Shown here: piece after piece, positions 44,782 through 53,973 of the stretch
Layout of the letters: each line of letters opens with the position of its first letter
How positions within the stretch are numbered: the stretch's first letter is position 1
Source of the DNA: Bacteroidales bacterium
Lineage (GTDB): Bacteria; Bacteroidota; Bacteroidia; Bacteroidales; GWA2-32-17
Direction: 5' to 3'
Assembly (NCBI GenBank): GCA_013314715.1
Contig: JABUFC010000001.1
Span: 36,511 to 100,510 of the forward strand
Length of the DNA: 64,000 nucleotides
Position numbers and translations under genes: made by a program
Notes under the pieces: generated by a model
The model's input: the letters and a program-made list of their open reading frames with translations, nothing else
What the model was told of the DNA's origin: nothing
Database searches by the model: none

Positions 44782-46539
44782 ATGTTACGAACACATACTT
44801 GTGGTGAATTAAGAATACATGATGTAAATAAAGAAGTTAAGCTTAGTGGCTGGATACAACGTATTCGCGATAAAGGTGCAATGATTTGGATCGATTTACG
44901 CGACCGATACGGAATTACACAACTGGTTTTTTATAGAGATGAATGCAGTCAAGAAATGCTTTCAAAAGTATATTCTTTGGGACGTGAATATGTAATTCAA
45001 ATAAAAGGTATCGTTGTCGAACGGGAATCAAAAAATTCAAAAATTCCTACAGGCGACATAGAAATTAAAGTATCAGAATTAAATATTTTAAATGAATCGT
45101 TAACTCCTCCATTTACAATAGAAGACGATACAGATGGGGGCGATGAATTAAGAATGAAATACCGTTACTTAGATTTGCGTCGAAACGTAGTAAAAGAAAA
45201 ATTAGAACTACGTCATCGTTTGGCTCAGACCACTCGAACTTATCTTGATCAACATAATTTTTTAGAAATAGAAACCCCTTTTTTAATTAAATCTACTCCC
45301 GAGGGTGCTCGCGATTTTATCGTACCTTCGAGGTTGCATCCTGGCGAATTTTATGCTTTGCCTCAATCGCCACAAACATTTAAGCAATTGCTTATGGTTT
45401 CGGGGTTCGATCGTTATTTTCAATTAGTTCGATGTTTTCGCGATGAAGATTTACGAGCCGATCGTCAACCTGAGTTTACACAAATAGACTGTGAAATGTC
45501 ATTTGTAGAACAAGAAGATATACTTCAAATTTTTGAAGGACTCATTCGTTATTTATTTAAAAAAGAAAAAAACATCGAACTTCCCAAATTCCCTCGTATA
45601 ACTTATACCGAAGCTATACAAAAATATGGTAGCGACAAACCCGATATTCGCTTCGGAATGGAGTTCCAAGATATAGCAACCATAGTCAAAGGAAAAGGAT
45701 TTAAAGTATTTGATGAGGCTGAAACCATTTTAGCTATCAACGCAAAAGGCTGTAATAGTTTTACACGTAAACAAATAGACGAATTAACAGAGTTTGTTAA
45801 ACGACCTCAAATTGGGGCTGGAGGGCTTATTTATATCCGTTATCAAGAAGATAGCACGATAAAGTCATCGGTAGATAAGTTTTATACTTCTGACGATTTA
45901 AAAGTAGTTTGCGAATATTGTCAGGCACAACCAGGCGATATGATTTTGATATTAGCTGGCAGAAAAAAACAAACTTACAAGGCTATGAGTGAATTGCGAC
46001 TCGAAATGGGTAACCGATTGGGACTTAGACCTAGCCATGTTTATGCTCCTCTTTGGGTAATTGATTTCCCTCTATTCGAATGGGACGACGAAACTCAACG
46101 TTACTATGCTATGCACCATCCTTTTACATCGCCAAAAAACGAAGATATTCCTTTGCTTGATACAGATACAAGTGCTGTAAGAGCCAACGCATACGATTTG
46201 GTGATAAATGGCGTTGAAATAGGCGGAGGGTCAATACGTATTCACTCACGCGAAGTGCAAAAGAAAATGTTTAATATTTTAGGTTTTACCGATGAGCAAA
46301 CACAACAACAATTTGGCTTTCTTTTAGGCGCTTTTGAATATGGAGCACCTCCACATGGAGGAATAGCATTAGGCTTTGACCGCTTATGTGCTATGTTTGG
46401 TGGAAGCGAAAGCATTCGCGATTATATCGCATTCCCCAAAAACCAAGCAGCACGCGATACTATGATTGATGCACCATCTACGGTTAGCGAAGAACAATTA
46501 AAAGAACTAAATATTGCTATCTCTGTTTACAAACAATAG
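44782..46539 (+). CDS. aspS: Aspartyl-tRNA synthetase
   Basis: This 585-residue class IIb synthetase of the bacterial type charges tRNA-Asp. The N-terminal OB anticodon-binding domain (about 5-105) begins with RTHTCGELR and [11 protein letters not shown]. The catalytic core shows motif 2 [18 protein letters not shown] (about 214-231) and motif 3 GIALGFDRL (about 530). A bacterial GAD insertion lies between them (about 290-410). The start at codon 25 of the longest frame is chosen because homologues begin at this residue and a promoter lies inside the extension. It is monocistronic and reads away from the accessory operon. Confidence 0.97.
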   Translation: MLRTHTCGELRIHDVNKEVKLSGWIQRIRDKGAMIWIDLRDRYGITQLVFYRDECSQEMLSKVYSLGREYVIQIKGIVVERESKNSKIPTGDIEIKVSELNILNESLTPPFTIEDDTDGGDELRMKYRYLDLRRNVVKEKLELRHRLAQTTRTYLDQHNFLEIETPFLIKSTPEGARDFIVPSRLHPGEFYALPQSPQTFKQLLMVSGFDRYFQLVRCFRDEDLRADRQPEFTQIDCEMSFVEQEDILQIFEGLIRYLFKKEKNIELPKFPRITYTEAIQKYGSDKPDIRFGMEFQDIATIVKGKGFKVFDEAETILAINAKGCNSFTRKQIDELTEFVKRPQIGAGGLIYIRYQEDSTIKSSVDKFYTSDDLKVVCEYCQAQPGDMILILAGRKKQTYKAMSELRLEMGNRLGLRPSHVYAPLWVIDFPLFEWDDETQRYYAMHHPFTSPKNEDIPLLDTDTSAVRANAYDLVINGVEIGGGSIRIHSREVQKKMFNILGFTDEQTQQQFGFLLGAFEYGAPPHGGIALGFDRLCAMFGGSESIRDYIAFPKNQAARDTMIDAPSTVSEEQLKELNIAISVYKQ

Positions 46540-46618
46540 TTTGAATACATGACAAAATGTTAATTTTAAAATTTAATTTTTTTATTACATCTTTGTACAA
46601 AAATTTAAAATTGGAACA

Positions 46619-48400
46619 ATGGAAATTAAAAATTATTTAAAAGGTGGTGAATTTTTAATTCACGATGCAAAATTTAGTAATGTATTTATTCCTGAAGAAT
46701 TCAGCGAAGAACAACGTATGATTGCCGATATGTGTCAAGATTTTCTCGAAAAAGAAGTTTTCCCTAATCTCGACCGTATCGATGCACAAGAAAAAGGCTT
46801 AATGCCATTGTTGTTAAAAAAAACAGGTGAATTAGGATTATTAGGTTTATCTATTCCTGAAGAATACGGCGGTTATGGACAATCGTTTGTAACTTCTATG
46901 ATTGCTGCCGATGTTCTTGGAGCAGGACATTCATATGCAGTGGCATATTCTGCTGATACTGGCATAGGTACACTCCCATTGTTGTACTATGGAAGCGAAG
47001 AGTTAAAGCAAAAATATTTACCCAAAATTGCAACCGGTGAATTGTTAACTGCTTATTGCCTTACCGAACCTGGTGCCGGCTCCGATGCCAATAGCGGACG
47101 TACGCGTGCCGTTTTATCCGAAGATGGCAAACACTATATTTTAAACGGACAAAAAATGTGGATAACCAATGGTGGCTTTGCCGATATTTTAACCGTTTTT
47201 GCTAAAGTTGATAACGACAAAATATTAAGTTGCTTCCTTGTTGAACGTAATACTCCTGGTGTTACATTTGGAGCAGAAGAACATAAAATGGGTATTAAAG
47301 GTTCTTCAACGGTACAAATATTTTTTAACGACTGCAAAATACCGGTTGAGAATATGATTGGCAAACGTGGCGAAGGTTTTCGTATTGCTCTTAATATTCT
47401 TCATATCGGACGTATTAAATTAGGTGCTAATGTGATTGGTTCCATAAAAAGAGCCATCAATCATTCGGTACAATATGCCAATGAACGTAAGCAGTTTGGA
47501 CAGTTAATTAGCAATTATGGAGCCATTAAATATAAATTAGCCGAACAAGTTATACGTTGTTTTGCTAATGAATCAGCACTTTACAGAACCTCTGCTTATG
47601 TTGACGAAACCATACAAAACGAAATGAACAATGGTAAGAAAAAAGAAGAAGCTTACCTCACTGCTATTGGCGAATATGCTTTAGAAGCTGCTATTCTTAA
47701 AGTATTTGGTTCTGAAGTATTGGATTATGTGGTTGACGAGGCTGTTCAAATTCACGGAGGTATGGGGTTCTCTGCCGAAATGCCCGTCGATCGTTGTTAT
47801 CGCGATTCACGTATCAATCGAATATTCGAAGGAACTAACGAAATCAACCGTTTAGTTGTTGCTGACCAATATTTAAAATTAGCAAAAAAATCTGATTCTC
47901 CACTTGCTAATAAAGCTAAAGAATTATATAATAACCTTGAACAATTGTTGCCTGCTAGTTATTCATCAGATTATTTTGAGTATAAAACCAATTTAATTGA
48001 AAATTTCAAAAAAGCTGTTTTGATTACTCAATATGCTGCATATGAAACATTAGGTAAACAATATTCGGGCGAACAAGAAATTCAAATGAATATTTCGGAT
48101 ATGATTATTCAAACCTATGCTGCCGAATCGTTGATGCTTAGAGTTAAAAAATTAATGAATTTAAAAGCTGATTCAGAGATTGCTATATACAAAGATATTC
48201 TTGATGTATTTGTACAGGAAGCAGCTCTTAAAATTTATGGTTATGCAATAGATGCTGTTGCATCGTTTGCTAATAGTGATGATTATAAGAAAATACAAAT
48301 GGCATTAACTAAGCTAATGACTTTTGAGCCTGTAAATGTTAAAGAAGCTCGTCGCCGTATTGCCAATAAACTCATTGAAGATAATATTTATAAATTTTAG
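46619..48400 (+). CDS. Acyl-CoA dehydrogenase
   Basis: This 593-residue flavoprotein oxidises acyl-CoA to enoyl-CoA. The core (about 25-420) has the family blocks YCLTEPGAGSDANS, MWITNGGFADI, and IHGGMGFSAEMPVDRCYRDSR followed by FEGTNEINR; the Glu of FEGT is the usual catalytic base position. About 170 extra C-terminal residues form a helical domain, as in the long VLCAD-like Bacteroidota enzymes. The substrate chain length cannot be told. No ETF or other beta-oxidation gene is adjacent. A weak -7 element (CATCTTTG at 46588-46595) precedes it, and a strong terminator follows. Confidence 0.93.
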   Translation: MEIKNYLKGGEFLIHDAKFSNVFIPEEFSEEQRMIADMCQDFLEKEVFPNLDRIDAQEKGLMPLLLKKTGELGLLGLSIPEEYGGYGQSFVTSMIAADVLGAGHSYAVAYSADTGIGTLPLLYYGSEELKQKYLPKIATGELLTAYCLTEPGAGSDANSGRTRAVLSEDGKHYILNGQKMWITNGGFADILTVFAKVDNDKILSCFLVERNTPGVTFGAEEHKMGIKGSSTVQIFFNDCKIPVENMIGKRGEGFRIALNILHIGRIKLGANVIGSIKRAINHSVQYANERKQFGQLISNYGAIKYKLAEQVIRCFANESALYRTSAYVDETIQNEMNNGKKKEEAYLTAIGEYALEAAILKVFGSEVLDYVVDEAVQIHGGMGFSAEMPVDRCYRDSRINRIFEGTNEINRLVVADQYLKLAKKSDSPLANKAKELYNNLEQLLPASYSSDYFEYKTNLIENFKKAVLITQYAAYETLGKQYSGEQEIQMNISDMIIQTYAAESLMLRVKKLMNLKADSEIAIYKDILDVFVQEAALKIYGYAIDAVASFANSDDYKKIQMALTKLMTFEPVNVKEARRRIANKLIEDNIYKF

Positions 48401-48430
48401 TAATTATTAGCTAATTTGTATTTTTATCTT

Positions 48431-48482
48431 ACCACTTTATTTAGATTATCGTATTTTCGAAGTCTAAGTAAAGTGGTTTTTT
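48431..48482 (+). terminator. Terminator after the acyl-CoA dehydrogenase
   Basis: A 15-bp stem (ACCACTTTATTTAGA with TCTAAGTAAAGTGGT, one G-T pair) with a 17-base loop is followed by six T. Confidence 0.9.
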
Positions 48483-48585
48483 ATTAAGTATTGAGACCTT
48501 TTCAACCTAAGTAGGATGAATAAACAAATTCAATCAGGCTAATAAAAATTGTAATATTTTTAGAAGAATAAATTCTACACTCACC

Positions 48586-48666
48586 GTCATACCGAGCCTG
48601 TCGAGGTATAACCATACACAAAACTAAATAAGCATTGGGGTCATTCTTCGTCAAGCTCAGAATGAC
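48586..48666. repeat. Pair of REP-like palindromic units
   Basis: Two related 27-base units face each other. Unit 1 is 48586-48612 (GTCATACC... GGTATAAC, imperfect palindrome). Unit 2 is 48640-48666, where GTCATTCT and AGAATGAC pair perfectly. Unit 2 reverse-complemented matches unit 1 at about 19 of 27 positions. The cores resemble the GTCAT...GAGCTTGTCGA...ATGAC type of repeat seen scattered in many Bacteroidota genomes. They lie in the 469-base gap between the dehydrogenase and the subtilase; the rest of that gap holds only the terminator and the next promoter. Confidence 0.6.
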
Positions 48667-48849
48667 GACAAAAAGATTGGACTCGATCAAAAAAGAAGTT
48701 TTGCAAAGGTTTTGTATTAGAATTAGAACAATTAATTTTAATAAGAACATTAAAAAAGTATTTTTTTATTACGAATCGATGTTGTATTTTTTTGTTTTTT
48801 AATGGTATGATAATCAAAAAATGTAAATAAATTTTTACACTTAATTCAT

Positions 48850-48857
48850 TACCTTTG
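48850..48857 (+). promoter_or_regulatory. -7 box of the T9SS subtilase gene
   Basis: TACCTTTG is an exact TAnnTTTG, ending 12 bases before the ATG at 48870. The longest frame would start at the TTG formed by the box itself. Confidence 0.6.
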
Positions 48858-48869
48858 CAAAAAAAAAAT

Positions 48870-50492
48870 ATGCGTTATATATATATCCTTTTATTAGTTT
48901 GGGCTCTAAGTGCTCAATCGCAAACAACGGGTTACTATTTTGTAGCATTTAAAGATAAAGCTTATAATACTTATAGCCTAAATGTCCCTTCTGCTTTTTT
49001 GTCACAGCGAGCCCTAGACAGAAGAACACGTCAGCAGATAATTATTGATAGCCTCGATTTACCTGTTAGCGATAATTATATAAATCAATTAACTGCTTTA
49101 GGTTTCAACATACATAGTAAATCTAAATGGTTAAATGGGGTTATTGTTATTTTAAATAATTCGACCGATTTTAATACCATTCAAACTCTTCAATTTGTTA
49201 AGTCAATTAAATATTTGCGTCCTCTCAATCCTGTAAAATCTAAGATTGAAAAATTTGAGGTGGCTACTAAGCAATACAATTATGGCTATGCAGCTAACCA
49301 AATAGAAATGATGAATGGGCAGTACCTTCATAATTTGGGCAAAAAGGGTGAGGGAATGCTTATTGCTGTTTTAGATGCTGGTTTTATAGGAGTTGATACC
49401 ATTCGATATTTTGATTCATTGCATGTTCAGAATCGTATTGTACTTACTCGTGATATAGTTGATGGCTACAACGATTCATACGTTTACGAAAGTCATCCTC
49501 ACGGAACGATGGTTTTATCTACAATGGTGGTTTTGCGAAATAATGAATTTGTAGGTACTTCGCCTAAAGCCTCCTATGCTTTAATCCGAACAGAAGAAGG
49601 AGCACACGAATATATACTTGAGGAATATGCATGGGTAATAGGTGCAGAATTAGCCGATAGCATAGGGGCTGATGTAATTAACTCCAGTTTAGGATATACA
49701 ACGTTTGACGATAGTACAATGAACCATACGTGGGCTGATTTGACGGGTAGAGTAGCGGTATCGAGTATAGCTGCTACTATTTGTGCCCGCAAAGGTATGA
49801 TTGTATGTGTGAGTGCAGGTAATTCAGGCGATGATATTTGGCGTAAAATAGGATCTCCTGCCGATGCCGATAGTGTATTAACGGTTGGGGCTGTCGATGC
49901 CAACAGAAATTATGCATATTTTAGCTCTCAAGGTTATTCAGCCGATGGGCGTGTTAAACCCGATGTAAGCGCACAAGGGTTATCGTCAGCCATCATTCGC
50001 GAAGATGGCACATTAACGTTTGGCAGCGGTACTTCATTCTCGTCGCCCATATTATGTGGGCTTGTTACTTGCTTGTGGCAAGCTAACCCTCAAAAAAATA
50101 ATATGGAAATAATAGAGGCAGTCCGTAAATCGGCTAGTCAATATAATACTCCAGACAGCCTTTTAGGCTATGGAATACCTAATTTTGAGTTGGCAAATCA
50201 TATTTTAGCGGGAATAGATGCTAATTTTCAAAACAATTGGTTAGTAAAATCTGTATATCCTAACCCTTGTGAGCAGGGAGTTACTATAAACTACTCATCG
50301 CCAGTTTATACACAGGTTCAAATTTCAATGTTTTCTGTTGATGGAAAGTTGGTTTATCAATTATTCCCTTGGTTTGAACTTACCAATGAGGGAAGTCTTT
50401 ATATTCCAATGTCGGCTTTTGATAAGGGTTATTATTGGTTTGAAATTTATTCTAACGAAGCTAAGGTGGTGATTCCCGTAGTAAAAAAGTAA
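48870..50492 (+). CDS. S8 subtilisin-like protease with T9SS sorting domain
   Basis: This 540-residue secreted serine protease has a signal peptide (about 1-18, cleaved near SAQS). A propeptide-like region runs to about 140. The catalytic triad is Asp169 (VLDAGF), His211 (HPHGTM) and Ser389 (GTSFSSP), with the oxyanion block VSAGNSGD near 315. The last 80 residues are a type IX sorting domain starting SVYPNPC and ending in a short basic strand, so the enzyme should be exported across the outer membrane. xseA begins 2 bases after its stop, so it is likely first in an operon with xseA-xseB. The ATG at 48870 is chosen over a TTG in the promoter. Confidence 0.93.
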   Translation: MRYIYILLLVWALSAQSQTTGYYFVAFKDKAYNTYSLNVPSAFLSQRALDRRTRQQIIIDSLDLPVSDNYINQLTALGFNIHSKSKWLNGVIVILNNSTDFNTIQTLQFVKSIKYLRPLNPVKSKIEKFEVATKQYNYGYAANQIEMMNGQYLHNLGKKGEGMLIAVLDAGFIGVDTIRYFDSLHVQNRIVLTRDIVDGYNDSYVYESHPHGTMVLSTMVVLRNNEFVGTSPKASYALIRTEEGAHEYILEEYAWVIGAELADSIGADVINSSLGYTTFDDSTMNHTWADLTGRVAVSSIAATICARKGMIVCVSAGNSGDDIWRKIGSPADADSVLTVGAVDANRNYAYFSSQGYSADGRVKPDVSAQGLSSAIIREDGTLTFGSGTSFSSPILCGLVTCLWQANPQKNNMEIIEAVRKSASQYNTPDSLLGYGIPNFELANHILAGIDANFQNNWLVKSVYPNPCEQGVTINYSSPVYTQVQISMFSVDGKLVYQLFPWFELTNEGSLYIPMSAFDKGYYWFEIYSNEAKVVIPVVKK

Positions 50493-50494
50493 CT

Positions 50495-51856
50495 ATGTCC
50501 GATAAACATATAAAACTTAGCCAGTTAGCCGTATTAGTAAAAGAAGTAATTAATATTTCTTTTTCGCAACATATATGGGTAAAGGCTGAGATTAGCGAAC
50601 TTCACGAAAACCGCAATGGAAATTGTTATTTAGAACTAATAGAAAAAGATAATGAAAGCGACAAAATAATAGCAAAGTTCAGAGCTATTATTTGGGATAA
50701 AACCTATCGTTTATTAAAACCATATTTTGAATCGACTACTCATTCAAATCTTAAGGCAGGCATAAATGTATTAGTTTTAGTAAAGGTTGAGTATAACGAA
50801 GTATATGGTATTTCTTTGCAGATAATAGATATTGACCCTACATATACTATTGGAGACTTAGAGCAACGAAGAGCATTGGTTATTCAGCAACTTGTTTCCG
50901 ATGGTGTATTTGAAATGAACAAAGAACTCGAATTTCCTTTAGTCCCCCAACGAATAGCCATCATCTCGTCTGATACAGCTGCCGGATACGAAGATTTTTG
51001 CAATCAGTTGAATCATAACCCTTATGGTTTTAAATACAAAATAACGCTATTTAAAGCTTTTATGCAAGGTGATTTAGCAGAGCAAAGTATTATACAGGCT
51101 ATGGAAAAGATTCCCGTTCAACAATATGATGTGCTTGTTATTACTCGTGGTGGAGGCAGTAAAAGCGATTTAGCATGTTTCGACCACTACGATTTAGCTA
51201 ATAATATTGCACAATTTCCATTGCCTGTCATCGCCGCTATTGGACATGAACGCGATACTTCTGTAGCCGATTTAGTAGCTCATACTCGTGTTAAAACTCC
51301 TACTGCAGCTGCTGAATATATTATTCAAAAAACAGCTGAATATTGGCAGTATATAAATTCATTGTACAACAATGTAACGCAATATTCTAGTGAAATAATT
51401 GAAAAAGAGTTTAATAAATTAGAACAAGCTACTAAAACGATTAGGAATGTTCAAAATATTCTTAAAATAAAAAAACAACAATTGTGGTATAATAGCGAAA
51501 AAATTAATTGGACAGTACAGAAGAATTTGAAAAAAGAGCAACAATCATTATTATTACTCAAGCGTCAATTCAATAATATAACTAAACGTGTCATTCTTTT
51601 ACAACATAAACAATTAAGCCAAAAGGTTCATCAATTAGCAAACGTTATAAAAGTTCAAATAAAAATGAATGAACAAAACCTTCATCATATTGAGAAAACA
51701 ATCGATGCTTATAATCCGAAACATGTTTTAGCTAGGGGATATTCCATCACTATGAAAAATGGTAAAGTGGTAAAGGCAGTCGATTTTATTAAAAATGATG
51801 ATATCATTGAAACAATTTTAAGTAATGGTAAAATCGAAAGTAAAGTAATAAAATAA
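50495..51856 (+). CDS. xseA: Exodeoxyribonuclease VII large subunit
   Basis: This 453-residue catalytic subunit of ExoVII degrades single-stranded DNA from both ends. The N-terminal OB-fold (about 6-110) contains WVKAEISELHENRNGNCYLEL. The catalytic core has IAIISSDTAAGYEDF, VLVITRGGGSKSDL and AAIGHERDTSVADLVAHTRVKTPTA split over about 150-275. A long coiled coil (about 285-400) and the ending ARGYSIT are typical. It is followed 11 bases later by xseB. Confidence 0.96.
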   Translation: MSDKHIKLSQLAVLVKEVINISFSQHIWVKAEISELHENRNGNCYLELIEKDNESDKIIAKFRAIIWDKTYRLLKPYFESTTHSNLKAGINVLVLVKVEYNEVYGISLQIIDIDPTYTIGDLEQRRALVIQQLVSDGVFEMNKELEFPLVPQRIAIISSDTAAGYEDFCNQLNHNPYGFKYKITLFKAFMQGDLAEQSIIQAMEKIPVQQYDVLVITRGGGSKSDLACFDHYDLANNIAQFPLPVIAAIGHERDTSVADLVAHTRVKTPTAAAEYIIQKTAEYWQYINSLYNNVTQYSSEIIEKEFNKLEQATKTIRNVQNILKIKKQQLWYNSEKINWTVQKNLKKEQQSLLLLKRQFNNITKRVILLQHKQLSQKVHQLANVIKVQIKMNEQNLHHIEKTIDAYNPKHVLARGYSITMKNGKVVKAVDFIKNDDIIETILSNGKIESKVIK

Positions 51857-51867
51857 TTCATAAAGCT

Positions 51868-52080
51868 ATGGCAAAGAAAGAATTATCGTATAAATTAGCA
51901 ATGGAAGAACTTGAAAGCATTGTTAAACAATTAGAAGATGAAGATGTAGATGTTGATAAACTTGCCGGAATGATTCAAAGGGCATCCGAACTTATTCAAT
52001 TTTGTAAAGCTCGTTTAATAAAAAGTCAGGAAGAAGTAGAAAAGGCACTAAAAATGTTTAACGAAGAAAATGAAGATTAA
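51868..52080 (+). CDS. xseB: Exodeoxyribonuclease VII small subunit
   Basis: This 70-residue helical protein has the XseB pattern: YKLAMEELESIVKQLED, then a second helix with the AGMIQRASELIQFCKARL block and an acidic tail. Several small subunits bind one XseA and control its coiled coil. The end of the gene overlaps the next gene by 11 bases. Confidence 0.93.
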   Translation: MAKKELSYKLAMEELESIVKQLEDEDVDVDKLAGMIQRASELIQFCKARLIKSQEEVEKALKMFNEENED

Positions 52081-53968
52081 TTTTGTAAAGAAAGATTGGA
52101 CTAAAAGTAATTTTATTACCATTATCAGTTTTACCTTAAAACAGTATCTGTTTTGGATGCTGTATTTTCAGCTTTTGCGTCTTATTTTTTTAGTATATAA
52201 TTGGTCTGAAATTGGCGATAGTGATTTTGTTGAAGTAATAAAAGCTTTTTGGTATGCCATTTATCTCGACAATTCGACTACTGGTTACATCATGATGTTT
52301 CCAATATTTGTTACTATTATTAAATCGTTATTTCAAACCAATTTTTTTAATCATTTATTGCGAGTTTATCATGGACTTTTTATATTTATTGCAACCTCTA
52401 TAAGTATTGCCGAATTGCCTCTTTATGACGAATGGAAAGTTAAAATAAATTACAAAGCTATTTCATATTTAAGTCGACCTAATGAAGTATTTCAAACAGC
52501 ATCTGTTACAGAAGTAATATTTGGCTTTTTGTCTATTGCATTTATTGTATTTATAGCTATTTGGGCTTTTAATAGGTGGATTTTTCCAAAAACTAAAATG
52601 CAACGAAGTTTTATTGCTTCGTTAGCACATTTATTTTTATTACCAATTTGCTTTATTTGGGGCATAAGAGGAGGTTTACAAGAAATACCGATTCATCAAG
52701 CAGATGTTTATTATTCAAAAAATAATTTTTTAAATTTAGTAGCGGTAAACTCTGCTTGGAATTTAGGATCCAGCATTGATAAAAATCATTACTTTAAAAA
52801 CACGAATCCTTTTATATTTCTTTCGTTCAAAGAAGCTAAATTTAAGGTCGATAGTTTATACAATGTACCAAAAGACACATCTATAAGGGTTTTAAATATA
52901 AAAAATAAACCCAATATTGTTATTTTATTACTAGAAAGCTGGTCGGCAGATTGTATTAAGAGTTTAGGCGGTTACGATAGTATTACTCCCAATTTTGATG
53001 CATTAGCTCAAGAAGGAATATTATTTACTAATGTTTTCGGAAGTGGTGGTTTGAGCGATCAGGGAATAGCAGCTGTTTTAAGTGCTCAACCTGCATTACC
53101 CGAAGTAATTATTGTTAATCAGCCCGATAAATTTATTAAATTACCAAGTATTTCATCCGATTTAAAAAAACAGGGCTACTATACTTTTTTTATGTTTGGT
53201 GGGCAATTAAGTTATGGTAATATTAAGGCATATTTAATGACCAAAGATTTCGATAAGATTATAGAAGGTAACGATTTTCCATCAAAAATTCCAAGAGGTA
53301 GGTTAGGCATACATGATGAATATTTGCTTAATTTTTTTGCAGACTCATTGCATATGTTACGACAACCTTTCTTTTCAATGGTATTTACCTTATCGAGTCA
53401 TAATCCATACGATATGCCCTATGCCGAAAAATTTAATTGGGGAGGTGATGCCCAAAAATATATTAATTCAATGGCATATGCAGATAGTAGTTTAGGTGTG
53501 TTTTTTAATAAAGTTAAAAAAATGCCTTTTTATAAAAATACTCTCTTTGTTTTAGTGTCTGACCATAGTCACAATTCTCCCAAAGGGTGGCATCCATATG
53601 CTCAGCAATATCGTCGAATAGCTATGATGCTATATGGCGAACCTATTAAAAAAGAATACAGAGGTTATAAAGTAAATCTCTATTGCTCGCAAACCGATTT
53701 AGCTAAAACACTTATGAAGCAATTGGGATATGCATGTAGTAACTATCGTTGGAGTAAAGATTTATTTAATCCATATTCAAAATCGTTTTGCTATTATGCA
53801 TATGATGCTGGTTTTGGTTGGGTTAGCGATAGCAATTATTTTGCTTATCTACACGAAGATAAAAGTTTGTTATTTCATCAATTTGCAAGTAAAGCCGATA
53901 GCATCAATACCCTAAAAACAGGTAAAGCATATTTGCAGTTATTATTTCAAGAATACCTAGATTTTTAA
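52070..53968 (+). CDS. LTA synthase-like sulfatase-family membrane phosphotransferase
   Basis: This 632-residue protein has five N-terminal TM helices (about 15-45, 62-85, 105-120, 145-165, 185-205) and a large periplasmic alkaline-phosphatase-fold domain (about 275-620). The metal and nucleophile positions of the LtaS/OpgB family can be placed: Glu289 in LLLESWSAD, a Ser329 nucleophile candidate in GLSDQG followed by VLSAQP, and Asp498-His499 in VSDHSHN. In Gram-negative bacteria such enzymes add phospho-groups to glycans or lipid A rather than making teichoic acid. The substrate is unknown. The start overlaps xseB by 11 bases; tgt follows 5 bases later. Confidence 0.88.
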   Translation: MKINFVKKDWTKSNFITIISFTLKQYLFWMLYFQLLRLIFLVYNWSEIGDSDFVEVIKAFWYAIYLDNSTTGYIMMFPIFVTIIKSLFQTNFFNHLLRVYHGLFIFIATSISIAELPLYDEWKVKINYKAISYLSRPNEVFQTASVTEVIFGFLSIAFIVFIAIWAFNRWIFPKTKMQRSFIASLAHLFLLPICFIWGIRGGLQEIPIHQADVYYSKNNFLNLVAVNSAWNLGSSIDKNHYFKNTNPFIFLSFKEAKFKVDSLYNVPKDTSIRVLNIKNKPNIVILLLESWSADCIKSLGGYDSITPNFDALAQEGILFTNVFGSGGLSDQGIAAVLSAQPALPEVIIVNQPDKFIKLPSISSDLKKQGYYTFFMFGGQLSYGNIKAYLMTKDFDKIIEGNDFPSKIPRGRLGIHDEYLLNFFADSLHMLRQPFFSMVFTLSSHNPYDMPYAEKFNWGGDAQKYINSMAYADSSLGVFFNKVKKMPFYKNTLFVLVSDHSHNSPKGWHPYAQQYRRIAMMLYGEPIKKEYRGYKVNLYCSQTDLAKTLMKQLGYACSNYRWSKDLFNPYSKSFCYYAYDAGFGWVSDSNYFAYLHEDKSLLFHQFASKADSINTLKTGKAYLQLLFQEYLDF

Positions 53969-53973
53969 TTTTT

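Noticed and set aside
48502..48750. 82-codon minus-strand open frame in the 469-base gap
   Set aside because: It runs across the REP-like units, has no -7 box in place and no recognisable protein; the repeat explains the sequence better.
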